64,000 nt of DNA from a virus: the IMG/VR virus record IMGVR_UViG_3300047476_001203, positions 1 through 64,000 of that record, one strand, 5' to 3'. Positions 39,579 through 47,715 of this stretch are shown piece after piece. The notes under the pieces were generated by a model that saw only the letters and a list, made by a program, of their open reading frames with translations, searched no databases and was not told the origin of the DNA. Position 1 is the stretch's first letter, and every line of letters starts with the position of its first letter. The position numbers and the translations under genes were made by a program.

Positions 39579-40219
39579 ATCAATTTATCTTTTAATAATT
39601 CAAAAAATATATTAGTTAAAGTTTTATGTGCATTCTCACCATAATGATTATCGGTGAGAATATTACCACTCTCCATTTTTATTGTTTCAAGTTTTAACAA
39701 CTTGTGTACATTTAAATCAGTATTGTCATCAAACGGTGTCCAATGAATTATTTTATTTTTCTTCATTGTGTGATTAATAAAATGAATCCAATTGTTAACT
39801 TCTTTATAATAAATTAGATTATCCCTATTAACAAATATCTCATCAATCGTATTTCTTGACATATCGGTGTGGTGAGTGATGTGATAATCTGTAACGGTTC
39901 CTGGTACAAATTTCACCCAATCGCCGTCTTTAGCGGCAAGTCTAAATCTAATCACACTCGACCAACCAATAATAACAATATCATTTTCTTTAATCCTATG
40001 TACGTTATTACACAAGGTCTCAAAAATGGAATAATTATCATATCCACCAACCCCTAAGTTCTCACATTCAATCCCCAATTGTTCACCTAAAAAATCACAA
40101 TAGACTTTTGGTAAATAACCTTTGTAATCGATATAACTTTTACCCCAATCAACTTTTGGGTCATATCTTTGAGTGTAGCTATCACCAAAACACCAAAGTT
40201 TATTTTTTGTAGTATGCAT
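39575..40219 (-). CDS. SGNH hydrolase-like protein, copy 5
   Basis: 214 residues. FGDSYTQRYD, GVGGYDNYSIFE, IVIIGWSSV and NHYGENAHK give blocks I, III and the His block. It is most similar to copies 1, 3 and 4 of the tandem at 10.6-13.4 kb, so the cluster was probably dispersed. Overlaps the next gene by 20 bases. Confidence 0.85.
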   Translation of the reverse strand: MHTTKNKLWCFGDSYTQRYDPKVDWGKSYIDYKGYLPKVYCDFLGEQLGIECENLGVGGYDNYSIFETLCNNVHRIKENDIVIIGWSSVIRFRLAAKDGDWVKFVPGTVTDYHITHHTDMSRNTIDEIFVNRDNLIYYKEVNNWIHFINHTMKKNKIIHWTPFDDNTDLNVHKLLKLETIKMESGNILTDNHYGENAHKTLTNIFFELLKDKLI

Positions 40220-40403
40220 TTTTTTGTATTTGTACTCCCATAAAAAATGTTAACCATCTAAATGATAGACCATACGCTGGTGTAGATATGCCGGTCTCAA
40301 AAAAGGTTTCTTTATTATAAAAGAAAACAATTGTTGGTATTATAAACCAATGATGTTTCTTTTTGTAAATGAAAAAATCAGTTAAATATCTTGGCTCTTT
40401 CAT
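40200..40403 (-). CDS. Small membrane protein, 67 residues
   Basis: Two hydrophobic stretches (HHWFIIPTIVFFYN, and GLSFRWLTFFMGVQI) in a basic protein. Overlaps both neighbours by 1 and 20 bases. Function unknown. Confidence 0.72.
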   Translation of the reverse strand: MKEPRYLTDFFIYKKKHHWFIIPTIVFFYNKETFFETGISTPAYGLSFRWLTFFMGVQIQKNAYYKK

Positions 40404-40891
40404 TATATGACTGTTTTTTCTCGTTTTTGTTTAATGTATTTATTTTTTACGTGGATATAGGAATCAAACAATTTTATATCCATCTCAATATTCAAATATT
40501 CACACAACTCATAAAAAGATTGTGATGGTTCATCTTTAAAAATGTCCTCATAATAATAAATTTTATTGTCCCTAACCACTAAATCAAATATTATGTTCCA
40601 CTCACCAAATTGAGTTTCAATTGTTGGCTTTCTTCTTATATAAATTACTTTATCAAATTGTTTAACAATCCTAATTGAATGTTCTAATAATGTTTCCCCA
40701 TCTTTAAATAAAAGTGGGTCGGGTTCTTTCGAGAAGACAGTTTTAACAATACAATCATTTCCCCACTCAACTTCAGTTGTTCTTTTGAACGGCTCGTATT
40801 TTGTTATGTAATGTTTGGGATATGAATCCACAATAAAATTGTACAAAGAACTAGTTCCCGAATTTGGTATTCCGAATATTAAAATTTTCAT
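40403..40891 (-). CDS. Sulfotransferase-like protein 2
   Basis: 162 residues. FGIPNSGTSSLYNF is a P-loop-like 5'-PSB (G-x-P-N-S-G-T-S-S-L), and KVIYIRRKPTIETQFG carries the basic 3'-PB motif. It likely transfers sulfate from PAPS to a sugar or protein, though these motifs are loose. It is shorter than typical full-length sulfotransferases and lies in the SGNH/membrane group. Confidence 0.78.
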   Translation of the reverse strand: MKILIFGIPNSGTSSLYNFIVDSYPKHYITKYEPFKRTTEVEWGNDCIVKTVFSKEPDPLLFKDGETLLEHSIRIVKQFDKVIYIRRKPTIETQFGEWNIIFDLVVRDNKIYYYEDIFKDEPSQSFYELCEYLNIEMDIKLFDSYIHVKNKYIKQKREKTVI

Positions 40892-40892
40892 T

Positions 40893-41201
40893 TTAAATTT
40901 TAGTTCTTTTCTCGTTTTTAAAAATCGGTGTCAATTTTTCTTTTGTTTTTTCATAATGTACCATTGCAAACCATTTACCTATGATACTCCCAATGATGTA
41001 AAATACTACCCCAAGATAATCCCCTTTAAATAAACTATCTAATGAATAATATGTTGCACCTAACGATACTAAACTTGTCCAAACACTATTAAGTAATAAG
41101 CTTCTAATCTTGTTTTCATATGTGTACTTAATCTCCATAACTTTGAAGATGTTGAACATAATTTGAAAGAATAAGATTAGAAGATAGTTTTTAATCATCA
41201 T
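40893..41201 (-). CDS. Membrane protein of about 102 residues
   Basis: Start at the ATG pair MMIKNYLL; an upstream GTG adds one residue. Two to three hydrophobic helices (LLILFFQIMFNIFKV, VWTSLVSLGATYYSL, GVVFYIIGSIIGKWF) and a basic tail. Resembles small DUF2179/DUF5698-like membrane proteins in pattern only. Function unknown. Confidence 0.74.
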   Translation of the reverse strand: MMIKNYLLILFFQIMFNIFKVMEIKYTYENKIRSLLLNSVWTSLVSLGATYYSLDSLFKGDYLGVVFYIIGSIIGKWFAMVHYEKTKEKLTPIFKNEKRTKI

Positions 41202-41484
41202 CACCGTAATTTCCTGTTGTTCTTCTTAAAAGTCTATCCACTTCGTCTTCTTTCTCTCTCATTTCAATCATACGAATATAGTAAGTGTCAGGACTATTGG
41301 TTTCGGTTTTCATATTCTTATCAAACCATTTACTAAACCATTTACCTTTATATGCAAGGACTTGACATCTGTCAGAAAATTCGTTTGCATCATCTTGGTC
41401 TAATAAACCCTCATCAACAAGTTTTCCAAGTACAATGTCTTTTACCTTGTTGTAATTTTCCATTTCTGCGGTTAAATCAATCAT
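41191..41484 (-). CDS. Hypothetical helical protein, 97 residues
   Basis: Charged, helical, with DLLRRTTGNYGDDD-like end and a MIEMREKEDEVDRLL segment. No motif recognised. Sits inside a run of short overlapping genes. Confidence 0.78.
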   Translation of the reverse strand: MIDLTAEMENYNKVKDIVLGKLVDEGLLDQDDANEFSDRCQVLAYKGKWFSKWFDKNMKTETNSPDTYYIRMIEMREKEDEVDRLLRRTTGNYGDDD

Positions 41485-41695
41485 TGTTTATGTTTTTAGT
41501 TTCTTCTTTTAATTTATTTAAACATTTATAAAGGGTATGGGACTCTGCCAAGGTATATGCACCTTGACTCTGTAAAGTCTCAATTGAGAGTTCTATAATC
41601 TTCAGAGCCGTCTCCTTATCTAACTTATCAACCAAATAGGTATCCAATTCTTGGGGGGTCCTATATTCTAAAAAATTATTAAAAATACTTGCCAT
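41477..41695 (-). CDS. Hypothetical helical protein, 72 residues
   Basis: IFNNFLEYRTPQELDTYLVDK; helical, acidic, no membrane segment. It starts the run of short genes, and its ATG faces the plus-strand DUF192 gene across a 47-base divergent gap that probably holds both promoters. Confidence 0.75.
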   Translation of the reverse strand: MASIFNNFLEYRTPQELDTYLVDKLDKETALKIIELSIETLQSQGAYTLAESHTLYKCLNKLKEETKNINND

Positions 41696-41742
41696 AATTT
41701 AATATTACGAATTTATTTTGAGAAAACCAAATAATTATAGGT

Positions 41743-42102
41743 ATGTCAGTCTTAATTAACAACCAAACCTTCCCCGCGGAGTACCTATCCCAACCAGATG
41801 AACTACAAAGAGGTATGATGGGTAGAGAGTCTCTAAACGGGTGTATGGTCTTTAAAATGGGTATGGGGACACATTCATTTTGGATGAAGAAGTGTCTAAT
41901 ACCACTTGATATTGTTTTCGTTAATAAAGACAGAATAAGTAACATACATCGTGATTGTCAACCTTGTGAGGACGATTGTGATAAAAGATACAGAGGTATC
42001 GGTGACCACGTAATCGAATTTCCTTCAGGAGCCGCAGCTAACTTTAAAATTGGTGATAAAGTTAAAATGTATCTTGGGACTCCACAGAATCCTGTTCGAT
42101 AA
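41743..42102 (+). CDS. DUF192-family protein
   Basis: 119 residues. ELQRGMMGRESLNGCMVFKM and FWMKKCLIPLDIVFV with later GDHVIEFPSGAAANF match DUF192 (COG1430), a small soluble family of unknown biochemical role that often appears with secreted or tail-like genes. It is isolated on the plus strand and its last 41 bases overlap the end of the methyltransferase gene on the other strand. Confidence 0.88.
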   Translation: MSVLINNQTFPAEYLSQPDELQRGMMGRESLNGCMVFKMGMGTHSFWMKKCLIPLDIVFVNKDRISNIHRDCQPCEDDCDKRYRGIGDHVIEFPSGAAANFKIGDKVKMYLGTPQNPVR

Positions 42103-42763
42103 AACTATCAACCGCATTTATAAAATCGTACTTAACTTTTGGTTTTACTTTTTCAAATACCCAAAAGTAACTATGGTATTTTCTAGCGTGTTCTTGTTTA
42201 GTCCATTTAGTACCAAAACTATTGATTCTCACATTAGAAGTTAGTACAAACATATCTCTTGGATAAAATCCAATCTGTAAAGCCATATTCATAATCAAAC
42301 AGTGTGTGAAGTGATTCTTACCTCCCGATACTGTGTCCTGACATTTCATTACCACATATCCACCTTTATCACAGATTCTATATAGTTCCTTAAGTGTGTT
42401 GAAGTAATTGACTTTCAAGTCGTTATATGTAGTGTACCCCTCAAATCTTTTAGCAATAATCGAACTACCTTCTTTATTTGATTTGTAAGATGAACCAGCA
42501 ACCACAAACGGTGGGTCGTACATAATACTCTTCATTGAATTGTCTTCGAAGGGAAGATTTTCAGAATTTGCCTCTACAACTGATTCATTTACAGGAAATA
42601 AATCACTTTTGTAAACTGGTCCTGGTAGGTCTTTCCAAAAATTACCTTTAGAATAGGTACAATCCAAATCGAATCTTTCGATTTTATACAAATCCATTAT
42701 GTTTCTAATTGCTTCAAAGTTAGATGTGTAAACACTTTTGACCGGTTGAAAGTCTTTTTCCAT
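42062..42763 (-). CDS. DNA adenine-N6 or cytosine-N4 methyltransferase
   Basis: 233 residues. DPPF at residues 83-86 (MYDPPFVVAG) is motif IV of the N6-adenine/N4-cytosine group; a SAM-type region (GGYVVMKCQD) is visible further on. Order of motifs suggests a beta-like permutation, DPPF before the SAM motif. No restriction partner is in the window. It methylates phage or host DNA. Confidence 0.87.
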   Translation of the reverse strand: MEKDFQPVKSVYTSNFEAIRNIMDLYKIERFDLDCTYSKGNFWKDLPGPVYKSDLFPVNESVVEANSENLPFEDNSMKSIMYDPPFVVAGSSYKSNKEGSSIIAKRFEGYTTYNDLKVNYFNTLKELYRICDKGGYVVMKCQDTVSGGKNHFTHCLIMNMALQIGFYPRDMFVLTSNVRINSFGTKWTKQEHARKYHSYFWVFEKVKPKVKYDFINAVDSFIEQDSVESQDTF

Positions 42764-42764
42764 T

Positions 42765-43457
42765 TTAAATTAAGTTTTTAAGTTGTGGGTATATGAAATT
42801 ATCGAATATTATTTTTTGTGATTCATTTCCAAAATGTGAGTCGTTAGGTATTGATGGTACATTGTTGTTTTTTGTGAAGTCATCGACTGTACCATAAAGT
42901 ATAGGTATTTTTTTTATCAATTCCAAATATCCTGATTTTTTAGCCAATTCGTGAATGTCAGTGTACCAACTAAAAAATACCACTTTCTTACCATATGACT
43001 CACAAATATGGTACACTAGAAGTATTGTATGTAGAATTTTATATTCAAGATTATACGTTGAAATCGTTGATTGTTGATAAATGAAATCTAAAACTTTTTC
43101 AGAATCGTACCAATTACTAAATTCAGTTTCAAACGCCTTTTCATTTCTCATTGTAGTGAAATTAAAATACTTAACTCCATTAACATTTGTTGGGGAGTGA
43201 AGTCCTCTCTCATCTGATTTAATATGTGACACACCCATCATAATTCTCGCCGGGTGAGTTAATTGAAAAACAAATAAATCTAAATCAGGATTGTTGTCAA
43301 TAATAAATTTAACCTTCTCAATATTAAATTCATTGGACCCTCCTCTTGATGAAGAATCAATAATTTCCGCATTTAAGGTCTCACCCATATGATACCACCA
43401 AGGTTGACCTCCGTAATTTTTCGAACTATGTGAACACCCTGTCACACCTATTTTCAT
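42765..43457 (-). CDS. SGNH hydrolase-like protein, copy 6
   Basis: About 230 residues from the ATG of MKIGVTGCSHSS. A longer frame would add a hydrophobic, Phe-rich stretch that looks non-coding. Block I is GCSHS, block III-like SSRGGSNEF, and the C-terminal DSHFGNESQ keeps one His although the second His of the H-x-G-E-x-G-H pattern is Gln. Possibly reduced in activity. Confidence 0.82.
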   Translation of the reverse strand: MKIGVTGCSHSSKNYGGQPWWYHMGETLNAEIIDSSSRGGSNEFNIEKVKFIIDNNPDLDLFVFQLTHPARIMMGVSHIKSDERGLHSPTNVNGVKYFNFTTMRNEKAFETEFSNWYDSEKVLDFIYQQSTISTYNLEYKILHTILLVYHICESYGKKVVFFSWYTDIHELAKKSGYLELIKKIPILYGTVDDFTKNNNVPSIPNDSHFGNESQKIIFDNFIYPQLKNLI

Positions 43458-43553
43458 ATTCACTTGATTTTTAAATAAATCTTTGTTAGATTTTATTAAA
43501 ATATAGTGAATAAAAAACAATAAACCAAAATATTTATATAAAAAGAAAACAAT

Positions 43554-43742
43554 ATGGGATGCGGATGTAAAAAAAGAAACGTTCAACCACAAAACACACC
43601 TCTACCGGTTGAAGTACAAATAAATTTTTCGGAAGAAACTACATCTACCGAATTAGGTCCTGTAACTGAAGAACAGAGTACTCTTATCAATGAAATTGCT
43701 AACAAGTTAAGAGAGATTAATTCGTCAGAGGAACCTCAATAA
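43554..43742 (+). CDS. Small MGCGC protein
   Basis: 62 residues: MGCGCKKRNVQPQNTPLPVE then an acidic helical tail. Two N-terminal cysteines next to Gly could hold a metal or a lipid. It is the first gene of the plus-strand block and is followed by a perfect terminator, so it may be a separate transcript. Similar MGCGC mini-proteins occur in phages; role unknown. Confidence 0.72.
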   Translation: MGCGCKKRNVQPQNTPLPVEVQINFSEETTSTELGPVTEEQSTLINEIANKLREINSSEEPQ

Positions 43743-43750
43743 AGTTAACA

Positions 43751-43778
43751 ATATCGGACTTCTGTCCGATATTTTTTA
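43751..43778 (+). terminator. Intrinsic terminator, 9-bp stem
   Basis: ATATCGGAC, a four-base TTCT loop and GTCCGATAT form a perfect hairpin followed by six T on the plus strand. It ends the MGCGC gene's transcript. Confidence 0.9.
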
Positions 43779-43810
43779 TCTATATAATATATAAAAATTT
43801 ATATACAAAT

Positions 43811-44008
43811 ATGAAAGCTGAAGTTAAATTAACCAGTGTGAACATTTTAGATGATGTTTATAAAAAATTCAAAATTAAATCAATTGACGGCTCAATTAAC
43901 CTACAAAAACTAGTGAATAGGTCTTTAGATTTATATACAAAAAGCGAAGATTTCAAAGACAAGATTGACAATCATAATGGATTAGCATCCAGTGGTTCAA
44001 AGTTTTAA
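43811..44008 (+). CDS. Ribbon-helix-helix-like DNA-binding protein
   Basis: 65 residues. KAEVKLTSVNILDDVYKKFK, then DGSINLQKLVNRSLDLY, follow the RHH pattern: a short strand, then two helices, with the 'LQKLVNR' helix typical of phage Arc/CopG-like mini-regulators. As the first gene after the terminator it might set expression of the glycosyltransferase block. DNA binding is inference. Confidence 0.78.
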   Translation: MKAEVKLTSVNILDDVYKKFKIKSIDGSINLQKLVNRSLDLYTKSEDFKDKIDNHNGLASSGSKF

Positions 44009-44011
44009 TTA

Positions 44012-45367
44012 ATGAAGAAAAAGATATTATTGTTATCTGATGATTTGAGAATGACATCAGGTATATCTACTATGTCGAAAGAACTTGTATTGGGTACCAT
44101 TCACAAGTACGATTGGGTACAATTGGGTGCTGCAATTCAACACCCTGAATTTGGTAAAGTAGTAGATATAAATCAAGATGTGAGAGACAGAACCGGTATT
44201 GAAGATGCTAACCTTAAAATATATCCTAACCACGGTTATGGTGATATTAATATTCTAAGAACATTATTAGCGGTTGAGAAACCAGATGCTATCTTACACT
44301 TTACAGACCCACATTATTGGCAATGGTTGTACGATAATGAACACGAAATAAGACAACAAGTTCCAATATTATATTACCATATTTGGGACGATTTACCTGA
44401 CCCAAAATATAATAGAGATTACTACGAGAGTTGTGATTGGATTGGTTGTATATCTAAACAGACTTATGGTATTGTTCATCGAGTTGGTAAAATGATTGAT
44501 GAAGTTACACATAAACCATTGGAAGATTGGCAAATTAGTTACGTACCTCACGGAATCAATCCAAAGGTATTCAAACCTTTAGATAATGTTAGTGACGACA
44601 TCAAGAAACTAATTTTTGGTGATAAGGAATATGATTTTGTGTTATTCTATAACAACAGAAATATTAGAAGAAAACAACCATCTGATGTGATTTATTCATA
44701 TAAATTATTCTGTGATAAATTACCAAAAGAACATTCAGATAAATGTTTATTATTAATGCACACTGCAGCTGTGGATGAGAACGGAACTGACTTACCTGCG
44801 GTAATTGAAGCGTTATGTCCTTATGATGTTAAGTTTACAGGGTTGAAATTAGAACAAGATAAATTAAACGAGATTTATAATCTTGTTGATTGTACAATCA
44901 ACATCGCAAATAACGAAGGGTTTGGTTTAACAACTGCAGAATCATTAATGGCGGGTACACCAATCATTGTAAATGTAACTGGTGGTTTACAAGACCAATG
45001 TGGATTTAATTATAGTGCCGATAACTACATAACATTTGGTACTCTACACGATAGAAAGACACACGGTTCAACATTACACGGTGAATGGGCTTTCCCAATT
45101 TGGCCATCGGCAATTAATTTAAACGGTTCAGTACCTACACCATATATTTTTGATGATAGGGTTAATGATGATGAAGTTGCAAATACTATTTCAACAGTTT
45201 ATGCTCAGGGTCGACCAGAAAGAAAGAGAAGAGGTTTGTTGGGTAGAGAATTTATGATTAAGAATTTATCTTCTGACATTATGAATAACTCATTGATTGA
45301 AGGTATTGAAAGAGTTTTTGAAAACTATAAACCAAGAAAAAGATTTGACTTATATAAGATAATATAA
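44012..45367 (+). CDS. Glycosyltransferase, GT4-like (GT-B fold)
   Basis: 451 residues. Start: ILLLSDDLRMTSGIS; the GT-B C-terminal domain has DCTINIANNEGFGLTTAESLMAGTP, the standard donor-binding E-x7-E region, then IIVNVTGGLQDQ. It transfers a sugar from a nucleotide donor to an unknown acceptor. The next gene is a shorter relative. In operon with more glycosyltransferases and an epimerase. Confidence 0.9.
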   Translation: MKKKILLLSDDLRMTSGISTMSKELVLGTIHKYDWVQLGAAIQHPEFGKVVDINQDVRDRTGIEDANLKIYPNHGYGDINILRTLLAVEKPDAILHFTDPHYWQWLYDNEHEIRQQVPILYYHIWDDLPDPKYNRDYYESCDWIGCISKQTYGIVHRVGKMIDEVTHKPLEDWQISYVPHGINPKVFKPLDNVSDDIKKLIFGDKEYDFVLFYNNRNIRRKQPSDVIYSYKLFCDKLPKEHSDKCLLLMHTAAVDENGTDLPAVIEALCPYDVKFTGLKLEQDKLNEIYNLVDCTINIANNEGFGLTTAESLMAGTPIIVNVTGGLQDQCGFNYSADNYITFGTLHDRKTHGSTLHGEWAFPIWPSAINLNGSVPTPYIFDDRVNDDEVANTISTVYAQGRPERKRRGLLGREFMIKNLSSDIMNNSLIEGIERVFENYKPRKRFDLYKII

Positions 45368-45368
45368 T

Positions 45369-46616
45369 ATGAAACCATTTTTATTATTTAGGGGACCGGT
45401 AAAAACAAGAAGTGGGTATGGTGCACATTCAAGAGATTTGTTACAAGCACTATACGAAATGGATTTGTTTGAGATAAAGATAGATAGTTGTATGTGGGGG
45501 TCAACTCCGATGACCGCATTGGAAAAAGATAATCAGTTTCATAGATGGATTGAATCTAATATAATTAATCCGATGAATATCACATCAGATATATACGTTC
45601 AGGTAACAGTACCTAATGAATTTACCAGAAGAGGTAAATTTAACATTGGAATCACTGCGGGAATTGAAACAACCGTTGCACCTAAAGAATGGGTTGATGG
45701 TTGTAATAGGATGGATTTAATTATTACAACATCAAAGTTTTCAAAAGAAGTGTTGTTATCAACTGTCTATAATGAAAATGAAAACAACACAGGGAAACTA
45801 ATTAAACAACATAAAATACAAAAACCAATCGAAGTTCTATTTGAGGGTGTCGATATTTCTACATTCAATAATGAGTACAAAGGTATTGATTTGGACATTA
45901 AAGAAGATTTTGCTTACTTGTTTGTTGGTCATTGGTTAAAAGGTTCTCTCGGACAAGATAGAAAAGATGTGGGAATGATGATTAAATGTTTTATGGAATC
46001 ATTCAAAGATGTTGAGGATAAACCCGCACTAATACTTAAAACATCATCAGCAACTTTTTCAATAAAAGAACGTGAGAACGTAAGAAGAAAGATTGAAGAA
46101 TTAACAAAGGGGTACGATAATCCGCCGTCGGTGTACCTTTTATTTGGTGAATTGACTAATCAAGAAATGAATGAATTGTATAATCATCCTAAGATTAAAT
46201 CAATGGTATCAATCACCAAGGGTGAAGGTTTCGGTAGACCTCTATTAGAATTTTCAATGACGGGAAAACCAATCGTTGCATCTAATTGGTCGGGACATAA
46301 AGATTTCTTACCTATGGATAAAGCAATTATGATTGGTGGTTCATTGACTGATGTGCACGAAAGTGCCGCTGATAGTTTTATTTTGAAGGGTTCTAAATGG
46401 TTTACCGCAAATTATAATGAATTTGCGGAAGTGTTAAGATTAGTTAAAAATGATTATGAGAAATTCAAAGAAAAATCTGAAATACTGAGAGAAGAAAATA
46501 AAGAAAAGTTTTCAATGGAAAAAATGAAAGAAGTGTTTATGGACTTAATTAAACCATACACCGTTCAACCTAAAGAACATAATTTGGTTTTACCAAAGTT
46601 GACAAAAATTAAGTAA
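45369..46616 (+). CDS. Glycosyltransferase, GT4-like (GT-B fold)
   Basis: 415 residues. SITKGEGFGRPLLEFSMTGKP is the donor-binding E-x7-E motif, followed by IVASNWSGHKDFL; the N terminus (LLFRGPVKTRSGYG) fits a GT-B acceptor domain. It is coupled to the previous gene and to the FKFL gene by near-zero spacing. Acceptor unknown. Confidence 0.9.
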   Translation: MKPFLLFRGPVKTRSGYGAHSRDLLQALYEMDLFEIKIDSCMWGSTPMTALEKDNQFHRWIESNIINPMNITSDIYVQVTVPNEFTRRGKFNIGITAGIETTVAPKEWVDGCNRMDLIITTSKFSKEVLLSTVYNENENNTGKLIKQHKIQKPIEVLFEGVDISTFNNEYKGIDLDIKEDFAYLFVGHWLKGSLGQDRKDVGMMIKCFMESFKDVEDKPALILKTSSATFSIKERENVRRKIEELTKGYDNPPSVYLLFGELTNQEMNELYNHPKIKSMVSITKGEGFGRPLLEFSMTGKPIVASNWSGHKDFLPMDKAIMIGGSLTDVHESAADSFILKGSKWFTANYNEFAEVLRLVKNDYEKFKEKSEILREENKEKFSMEKMKEVFMDLIKPYTVQPKEHNLVLPKLTKIK

Positions 46617-46879
46617 TGTCGTTTAAATTTTTAAGGGATAATAATAGTTTATTTTCTGATTTAGAACCGACACAAATTTTAACATTAAGTCGAGCGGCTT
46701 ATTATCCTCAAAATGTTGAATTTTGTTTTCAGTTCGGGGACAACGAACCTACGGTATTTGCAACAGGTCCTAATGAATGTACCATTCGTTTATCACCGAG
46801 CCCTGATGGTAATGTCACATTTACAAGTAATGAAGGTTCAACATTTAAATTATTTGCAAGGGAGATAGGAAATGATTAG
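46616..46879 (+). CDS. FKFL-tagged small protein
   Basis: 87 residues starting MSFKFLRDNN. The tag is followed by a beta-rich body (EFCFQFGDNEPTVFATGPNECTIRL). The start is on the last base of the glycosyltransferase stop, so translation is coupled. Carrying a FKF[FL] peptide on the plus strand shows the tag is not tied to one operon. Function unknown. Confidence 0.82.
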   Translation: MSFKFLRDNNSLFSDLEPTQILTLSRAAYYPQNVEFCFQFGDNEPTVFATGPNECTIRLSPSPDGNVTFTSNEGSTFKLFAREIGND

Positions 46880-47090
46880 TGAATTTAAATTTTTTAGAGG
46901 TATTTCTAAAAAGGCAAGAGTGTTACGTGTAGATTGGAGACCAGAAATATTAGAGACAGGTGTCAATTATACTGATATTGTATCAGAATTATCAAGAGCA
47001 CTTTCTGAACAGATTTCTCGTGAAATCGATAACGACATTGTGAATCAACTAACAAGAAGAATAAACGGAGGATATAATCAAAGAGCATAA
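46872..47090 (+). CDS. FKFF-tagged small protein
   Basis: 72 residues starting MISEFKFFRGIS. Its first residues match the FKFF protein near 6.0 kb (MVSEFKFF) more than its neighbour, which again argues against local duplication. The body is helical and basic (LSEQISREIDNDIVNQL). It overlaps the previous gene by 8 bases. Confidence 0.82.
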   Translation: MISEFKFFRGISKKARVLRVDWRPEILETGVNYTDIVSELSRALSEQISREIDNDIVNQLTRRINGGYNQRA

Positions 47091-47093
47091 AAT

Positions 47094-47714
47094 ATGATAT
47101 TAAGTTACGCAATTACAGTTTGTAATGAATTAGATGAAATCAAAAGATTGTTACCTTTCTTGATTGAGAAAAAAGGAACTAATGATGAGGTGGTAATTCT
47201 TTTTGATGAGAAAAATGGTTCTCCAGAAGTACTTGAATATTTGTTAGAGTTTAATAAATTACCAAATGTACAGACTTGGAGAGGATTGGATTTTGAAAAT
47301 AATTTTGCGGATTGGAAGAACAAATTATCTGACTATTGTAAAGGTGATTACATATTCCAATTAGACGCCGATGAATTGGTTGGTGAAATGTTTATGTTAA
47401 ACATTAAACCTATTCTTGAGACTAACCCTGAAGTTGATTTATATTATCTATCAAGAATAAACATTGTTGATGGTATAACTGATGAACATATAAGGAAGTG
47501 GGGTTGGAGTGTGAACCAAAATGGTTGGATAAACTTTCCTGATAAACAGGGTAGAATATTCAGAAAGAATTTAAAGTGGTTTGGTAATGTTCACGAAAGA
47601 ATAATGGGTGCAGAAACAATTACCTCATTACCTGATAGTGAAGATTTTTGTATAATCCACCACAAAAAAATCGAAAGACAAGAAAAACAAAATAACTTTT
47701 ACTTAACATTATAA
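47094..47714 (+). CDS. Glycosyltransferase family 2
   Basis: 206 residues. SYAITVCNELDEI is the first strand with NE, then LDADELVG carries the DxD metal site; the C-terminal part is shortened compared with full-length GT2 enzymes (VHERIMGAE). It transfers a sugar to an unknown acceptor. Coupled to its neighbours by 3-4-base gaps. Confidence 0.88.
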   Translation: MILSYAITVCNELDEIKRLLPFLIEKKGTNDEVVILFDEKNGSPEVLEYLLEFNKLPNVQTWRGLDFENNFADWKNKLSDYCKGDYIFQLDADELVGEMFMLNIKPILETNPEVDLYYLSRINIVDGITDEHIRKWGWSVNQNGWINFPDKQGRIFRKNLKWFGNVHERIMGAETITSLPDSEDFCIIHHKKIERQEKQNNFYLTL

Positions 47715-47715
47715 A

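Noticed and set aside
43531-43540. T4-type late promoter TATAAATA
   Set aside because: The box before late-type genes reads TATTTATA on the coding strand, the reverse complement of the T4 box, and AT-rich DNA gives such words often; I list it only as a weak second motif.
43458-43592. A 45-residue hydrophobic N-terminal extension of SGNH copy 6
   Set aside because: It looks like translated AT-rich promoter sequence; the SGNH strand begins at MKIGVTGCSHS as in the other copies.
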